Both the position numbers and the translations under genes were made by a program. Below the pieces are notes generated by a model. The model ran no database searches and was not told where the DNA came from. It worked only from the letters and a program-made list of their open reading frames with translations. Shown piece by piece: positions 4,755 through 8,142 of a DNA stretch of 8,142 nucleotides. Source of the stretch: an uncultured Phycisphaerales bacterium (GTDB lineage Bacteria > Planctomycetota > Phycisphaerae > UBA1845 > CAIVHJ01); NCBI GenBank assembly GCA_903905665.1, contig CAIVHJ010000338.1, positions 1 through 8,142 on the forward strand. Reading direction: 5' to 3'. Within the stretch, counting starts at the first letter, position 1, and every line of letters starts with the position of its first letter.

Positions 4755-7301
4755 TCAGGTGGTCTCCGCCAGTTTTGATTCCGGCGTGTCGGGTGTCGGC
4801 GTCTCGCCGCTGCCGGCAAACGCTTCAAAGATCAATCGCTTCATGCCCGTCTCGGCATCTTCGCGGACCGACACGACGATCCGATCCTTCCCTTCATAAT
4901 CACCCCGAAGGATGGATTCGGACAACGCATCTTCGATGTTCTGCTCGATCGCACGACGCAGCGGCCGCGCTCCGAATTTTTCGTCGGTGCCTTTTTCAAT
5001 CAGAAGATCCTTGGCTTCCCGCGTCAATTCGAGCGCTACGCCCTTTTCTTTCATCCGCTTCATCACCTTGTCCGTTTCCAAATCCACGATCTTAACCAAA
5101 TCATCGTGCGTCAGTTTGTGGAACACCACCACCTCATCGACACGGTTCAAAAACTCCGGTCGGAAATACTGATCCAGCTCCGTCTTGAGAACCTCCGTCA
5201 TCTTCTCATAACTGCTGACGTCGTCGCGCTTGCCGAAACCGAACGTCTCCTGATGTGTGATCCGATGCGCCCCGATGTTGCTCGTCATGATCAGAATCGT
5301 GTTTCGGAAATCGACTTTCCGACCTACGTTGTCCGTCAATCGTCCCTCTTCCATAATCTGCAGCAGGATATTGAACACGTCGCTGTGCGCTTTTTCGATT
5401 TCATCCAGCAAAATCACGGCGTAGGGCCGTCGCCGGATTTTCTCCGTTAACTGGCCGCCTTCCTCGTATCCCACGTATCCGGGAGGCGCCCCGACCAGAC
5501 GACTGACGTTGTGTTTTTCCATGTACTCGGACATGTCGATCACCAGCAGCGCGTCCGGATCGCCGAACATGAATTCCGCTAGGCACTTGGCCAGATACGT
5601 CTTCCCCACCCCCGACGGCCCGACAAAAATAAACGAACCCATCGGCCGATTCGGATCCTTCAAACCGCTGCGGGACCGGCGCACGCTTCTCGCCATGGCG
5701 TGGATGGCTTCTTCCTGACTGATTACCTTTTTGCCCAGTTCGACTTCCAGTTGCAGCAACCGCTGCGATTCATCCTTGGCCAATCGCGTCAGCGGAATGC
5801 CCGTCATTTTGCCCACCACTTCGGCGATCACCTCACTGTTGACGACACCGCCGATCTCCTTGTTTCGGGTTTTCCACTCGCTCACCGTTTCTTCTTTTTT
5901 CTGCTTGAGCGATTCCGCCTGATCGCGGAGTTCCGCCGCACGTTCGTAATCGGCATTCTTGACGGCTTCGTCTTTCTCCATCAACAGACGTTCGATTTCC
6001 TTTTCCATCTCGATGAGACTCGGCGGCTTGGTCATCCCGCGCAGACGGACCCGCGCTCCCGCCTCGTCGAGCACGTCAATGGCCTTGTCGGGCTGAACAC
6101 GTCCCGTGATATACCGATTCGACAAAAACACCGCGTCCCGAAGCGCCTCATCCGAAAACTGCACCCGGTGATGCGCTTCGTAGCGATCACGCAAACCCTT
6201 CAAAATCGCGACGGTTTCTTCCGTGGACGGTTCGCCGACGATGATCTGCTGGAACCGACGTTCCAGCGCGGCGTCCTTTTCGATGTATTTGCGATATTCA
6301 TCCAGCGTCGTCGCACCGATGCATTGAATCTCGCCGCGACTCAACGCCGGCTTGAGCACGTTGGACGCATCAATCGCCCCTTCGGCCCCGCCCGCTCCCA
6401 CCAGCGTATGCAATTCGTCGATGAACAAAATGACGTTTTTGGCTTTGCGAACTTCGTTCATTACCGCCTTGATTCGTTCCTCGAACTGACCCCGGTATTT
6501 CGTCCCCGCCACCATCATCGCCAGATCCAGCACCACGATCCGCTGCTCCTCGAGTATCTCCGGCACGTCGTGATTCACGATTTTCTGCGCCAGACCCTCA
6601 ACGATGGCGGTCTTGCCCACTCCCGCCTCGCCCAGCAGCACGGGATTGTTTTTCTGACGCCGACACAATATCTGCACGACACGCTCAATTTCATCCAGAC
6701 GACCAATGACCGGATCCAACTTGCCCTGCCGCGCCATCGCCGTCAGGTCCCGACCGAACGAATCCAGCGCCGGGGTCCGGCTTGTCGCCGTTTTCTTGCG
6801 CGGCGATGGAATCCCGCCCGCCTCGGCGGGAACCTGCCCGCTCATCTCTTCGGGTTCCGCATTGCTCGCCCCCAGCAGGTTCAAAACCTCCTCGCGCACC
6901 TCTTCGAGTTTCAGTCCCAGATTCATCAACACCTGAGCCGCCACCCCGTCCTGTTCCCGAAGCAGACCCAGCAGCAGATGCTCAGTGCCGACGTAGTTGT
7001 GGTTCAGATTGCGCGCTTCTTCGATCGCATATTCAATGACTTTTTTGGCGCGGGGCGTCTGAGGCAACTTTCCCATTGTCACCATTTCCGGACCACTCTT
7101 GACCAGTTTTTCCACCTCGAGCCGAACCTTGCGCAAATCCACACCCAGATTCTTCAGCACATTGGCGCCGACACCCGAACCCTCTTTCACCAGTCCCAGC
7201 AGGACGTGTTCGGTCCCGATGTACTCGTGGTTGAACCGCTGGGCTTCCTGATTCGCCAGCGCCATGACCTTCCTCGCACGATCCGTGAATCGTTCAAACA
7301 T
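4755..7301 (-). CDS. clpC: ClpC-type ATP-dependent Clp protease ATPase subunit
   Basis: ClpC is a cytosolic hexameric AAA+ unfoldase that feeds proteins to ClpP. The 848-residue product has two N-terminal Clp repeats (about 1-145) and a linker. The first AAA+ module shows Walker A GEAGVGKT (224-231), Walker B VILFIDE (290-296) and an ERRF arginine-finger region (347-350). A UVR-like coiled segment (about 427-470) is the feature that separates ClpC from ClpA and ClpB. The second module has GPSGVGKT (561-568), VILLDE (629-634) and a sensor-2 GARPLRR (777-783). The FGFG near 687-690 fits the ClpP-docking loop. The frame stays open back to 7451, but the family begins at MFERFTDRARKV, and AGGAG (7310-7314) lies eight bases before the ATG at 7301, so the longer start is rejected. 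The tail after about 830 is a low-complexity Thr/Pro stretch. A ClpP gene is not in the window. Confidence 0.97.
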   Translation of the reverse strand: MFERFTDRARKVMALANQEAQRFNHEYIGTEHVLLGLVKEGSGVGANVLKNLGVDLRKVRLEVEKLVKSGPEMVTMGKLPQTPRAKKVIEYAIEEARNLNHNYVGTEHLLLGLLREQDGVAAQVLMNLGLKLEEVREEVLNLLGASNAEPEEMSGQVPAEAGGIPSPRKKTATSRTPALDSFGRDLTAMARQGKLDPVIGRLDEIERVVQILCRRQKNNPVLLGEAGVGKTAIVEGLAQKIVNHDVPEILEEQRIVVLDLAMMVAGTKYRGQFEERIKAVMNEVRKAKNVILFIDELHTLVGAGGAEGAIDASNVLKPALSRGEIQCIGATTLDEYRKYIEKDAALERRFQQIIVGEPSTEETVAILKGLRDRYEAHHRVQFSDEALRDAVFLSNRYITGRVQPDKAIDVLDEAGARVRLRGMTKPPSLIEMEKEIERLLMEKDEAVKNADYERAAELRDQAESLKQKKEETVSEWKTRNKEIGGVVNSEVIAEVVGKMTGIPLTRLAKDESQRLLQLEVELGKKVISQEEAIHAMARSVRRSRSGLKDPNRPMGSFIFVGPSGVGKTYLAKCLAEFMFGDPDALLVIDMSEYMEKHNVSRLVGAPPGYVGYEEGGQLTEKIRRRPYAVILLDEIEKAHSDVFNILLQIMEEGRLTDNVGRKVDFRNTILIMTSNIGAHRITHQETFGFGKRDDVSSYEKMTEVLKTELDQYFRPEFLNRVDEVVVFHKLTHDDLVKIVDLETDKVMKRMKEKGVALELTREAKDLLIEKGTDEKFGARPLRRAIEQNIEDALSESILRGDYEGKDRIVVSVREDAETGMKRLIFEAFAGSGETPTPDTPESKLAETT

Positions 7302-7329
7302 CCCAAAATCTCCTGTACGATCTCCCAAA

Positions 7330-7345
7330 ACAGTCGTTAAACTGT
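7330..7345. repeat. Inverted repeat in the clpC leader, operator-like
   Basis: ACAGT (7330-7334) and ACTGT (7341-7345) flank the six-base spacer CGTTAA. The dyad sits between the predicted clpC -10 box and the clpC ribosome site, where a repressor or a leader hairpin could act. It does not match the CtsR or CIRCE operators known for clp and chaperone genes. Five-base arms are short, so chance is possible. Confidence 0.3.
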
Positions 7346-7386
7346 CACGCGGGAGGCACGTGTAACCTCTTGACTCCGATCGGCCT

Positions 7387-7414
7387 ATCATAATATGTCG
7401 GACAAACGATCCAA
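7387..7414 (-). promoter_or_regulatory. Candidate clpC promoter
   Basis: On the minus strand TATGAT (7387-7392) matches the -10 consensus at five of six positions. A weak -35, TTGGAT (7409-7414), lies 16 bases upstream. Transcription would start near 7380, leaving a leader of about 79 bases. This region is also the apparent N-terminal extension of the clpC frame, which favours it being non-coding. Confidence 0.4.
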
Positions 7415-7529
7415 CTTCTTTGCCATAAATTACTTGCACCAATCGGCCCATGAGATTCTAGGTCCATTGGGGTCGTTCTTCAAGTTGGCTTGCTTGGCGG
7501 AAAACGGCTCCGTAACTCCTGTCGGGCGT

Positions 7530-7557
7530 TTGACCTGTGAACACAACGGCGGATAAT
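7530..7557 (+). promoter_or_regulatory. Candidate promoter of the lipoprotein gene
   Basis: TTGACC (7530-7535) and GATAAT (7552-7557) each match the sigma-70 boxes at five of six positions with a 16-base spacer, the best promoter-like pair in the window. The start would be near 7564, giving a short leader of about 25 bases. The spacer contains TGTGAACACA (7536-7545), a small dyad that could hold a regulator. Confidence 0.5.
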
Positions 7558-7588
7558 AAGTGTTCCTGACCCAACTGGAGATCAAGTT

Positions 7589-8128
7589 ATGAAACTACGA
7601 TATGTCGCGGCAGCCACTTGGGTTGCCACATTTGTCGCCGGGTGCGCCGAACCCCGCGCGGAAATCCTGCCGTATTCCCGTCATACATTTGAGTCTGTTT
7701 CACGTGAAACAGCGTTCGATGCCGCACAAGCCACGATGAACGAGTATTTTCGCGTGGACGAAGCGGATTCCGCGCGCGGGATCATTCGTTCCTGTCCGGT
7801 GTATGAGAATCCGGCGGCGCAGGGGCTTGTGGGGCGCTCGCTGAGCAGTTCGGTTTCCGAGATGAGGGTGGCGGAGTTGCGGGTTCAGCAGGAAGGAAAC
7901 GGAATCCAGGCGGAGTGTCTCGTACGCGTGTATCGCAATTCGGCAGCCCAGCAACAGCCGTTTGTGGCGCAAGCCACGGCTGACGACACGCCCGCACAGA
8001 CTCCGATTCAGGAAACTCAGGGGTTTGAACCCGACGGCCGGGAGAACTGGTCCTCGGCGGGTTTCGACCACAAACTCGAACGCCAGATGCTGGCGTCTCT
8101 TGCGGAGCGACTTGGAGTATCCAGATAA
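7589..8128 (+). CDS. Putative lipoprotein of unknown function carrying a parS site
   Basis: The 179-residue product starts with a basic n-region (MKLR), a hydrophobic stretch (about 5-17) and the lipobox VAGC with Cys19, so it is predicted to be exported, cleaved before Cys19 and lipid-anchored. The residue after the cysteine is Ala, not Asp, so by the enterobacterial rule outer-membrane sorting would be allowed. The mature part has a segment at about 38-72 (RETAFDAAQATMNEYF, then a VDEAD stretch and GIIRSCP) that looks like a small folded domain, a strand-rich middle (91-117), a low-complexity Gln/Ala/Thr/Pro linker (118-145) and a helical end. I do not recognise the family. GGAG (7577-7580) eight bases before the ATG supports the start. 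It diverges from clpC. Codons 36 to 41 overlap an exact parS palindrome, which constrains the residues S-V-S-R-E-T. Confidence 0.85.
   Translation: MKLRYVAAATWVATFVAGCAEPRAEILPYSRHTFESVSRETAFDAAQATMNEYFRVDEADSARGIIRSCPVYENPAAQGLVGRSLSSSVSEMRVAELRVQQEGNGIQAECLVRVYRNSAAQQQPFVAQATADDTPAQTPIQETQGFEPDGRENWSSAGFDHKLERQMLASLAERLGVSR
7695..7712. other. parS: parS centromere site (ParB-binding), inside the lipoprotein gene
   Basis: TGTTTCACGTGAAACA at 7696-7711 is identical to the canonical bacterial chromosomal parS sequence, and the flanking C7695 and G7712 extend it to an 18-base perfect palindrome. ParB binds such sites, clamps and spreads on nearby DNA, and with ParA segregates newly replicated origins. 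The site is entirely coding (residues 36-41 of the lipoprotein), much as parS of Bacillus subtilis lies inside spo0J. It is about 390 bases from the clpC start codon. No parA or parB gene is in the window. Confidence 0.92.
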
Positions 8129-8142
8129 AATTGCATTTTTGA

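Noticed and set aside
5700..7340. 546-codon open frame on the plus strand
   Set aside because: It is antisense to clpC, its translation is rich in F, H, Q and R with no recognisable domain, and it arises from the codon bias of clpC.
7302..7451. N-terminal extension of 50 residues on ClpC starting at 7451
   Set aside because: ClpC proteins begin at MFERFTDRARKV, a good Shine-Dalgarno sequence precedes 7301, and the extension overlaps a promoter-like -10 box.
1..8142. CRISPR array, insertion sequence, prophage or toxin-antitoxin system
   Set aside because: No direct-repeat array, transposase-like frame, terminal repeats or paired small genes were seen; the window looks like ordinary core chromosome.

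Overview
The window looks like chromosomal DNA of a Gram-negative-type bacterium, most likely a member of the Planctomycetota. The strongest clue is the ClpC-type AAA+ ATPase, whose N-terminal repeats and UVR segment resemble the ClpC versions I associate with that phylum. A diderm-style lipoprotein and moderately high GC fit. The phylum call is inference from remembered family resemblance, not from a search.

Layout, left to right. Positions 1-915 (minus) hold the N-terminal 305 codons of an SPFH/band-7 (stomatin-like, slipin) membrane protein that runs off the left edge. Positions 916-1495 are a 580-base intergenic stretch with no convincing gene but several small inverted repeats, one of them resembling the core of a CIRCE element. 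Positions 1496-2683 (plus) encode chorismate synthase (aroC). Positions 2696-2778 (minus) are a tRNA-Tyr(GUA), almost touching the 3' end of convergent aroC. Upstream of the tRNA are two inverted repeats and a candidate promoter. Positions 2880-4697 (minus) encode a polytopic membrane protein resembling GT-C/YfhO-like or PTPS-related proteins. Positions 4755-7301 (minus) encode ClpC. Positions 7302-7588 are a divergent promoter region. Positions 7589-8128 (plus) encode a small lipoprotein of unknown function.

clpC and the membrane-protein gene are 57 bases apart on the same strand, with no terminator seen between them, so they may be cotranscribed, possibly reading on towards the tRNA. No shared pathway links the genes: they cover proteolysis (clpC), the shikimate pathway (aroC), translation (tRNA-Tyr), membrane organisation (slipin) and two envelope proteins.

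The most notable feature is hidden inside the lipoprotein gene. Positions 7696-7711 read TGTTTCACGTGAAACA, an exact canonical parS site (the ParB-binding centromere), extended to an 18-base perfect palindrome at 7695-7712. It suggests that the window lies in the origin-proximal, ParB-loaded part of the chromosome, although no parA, parB, dnaA or gidA gene is visible here.
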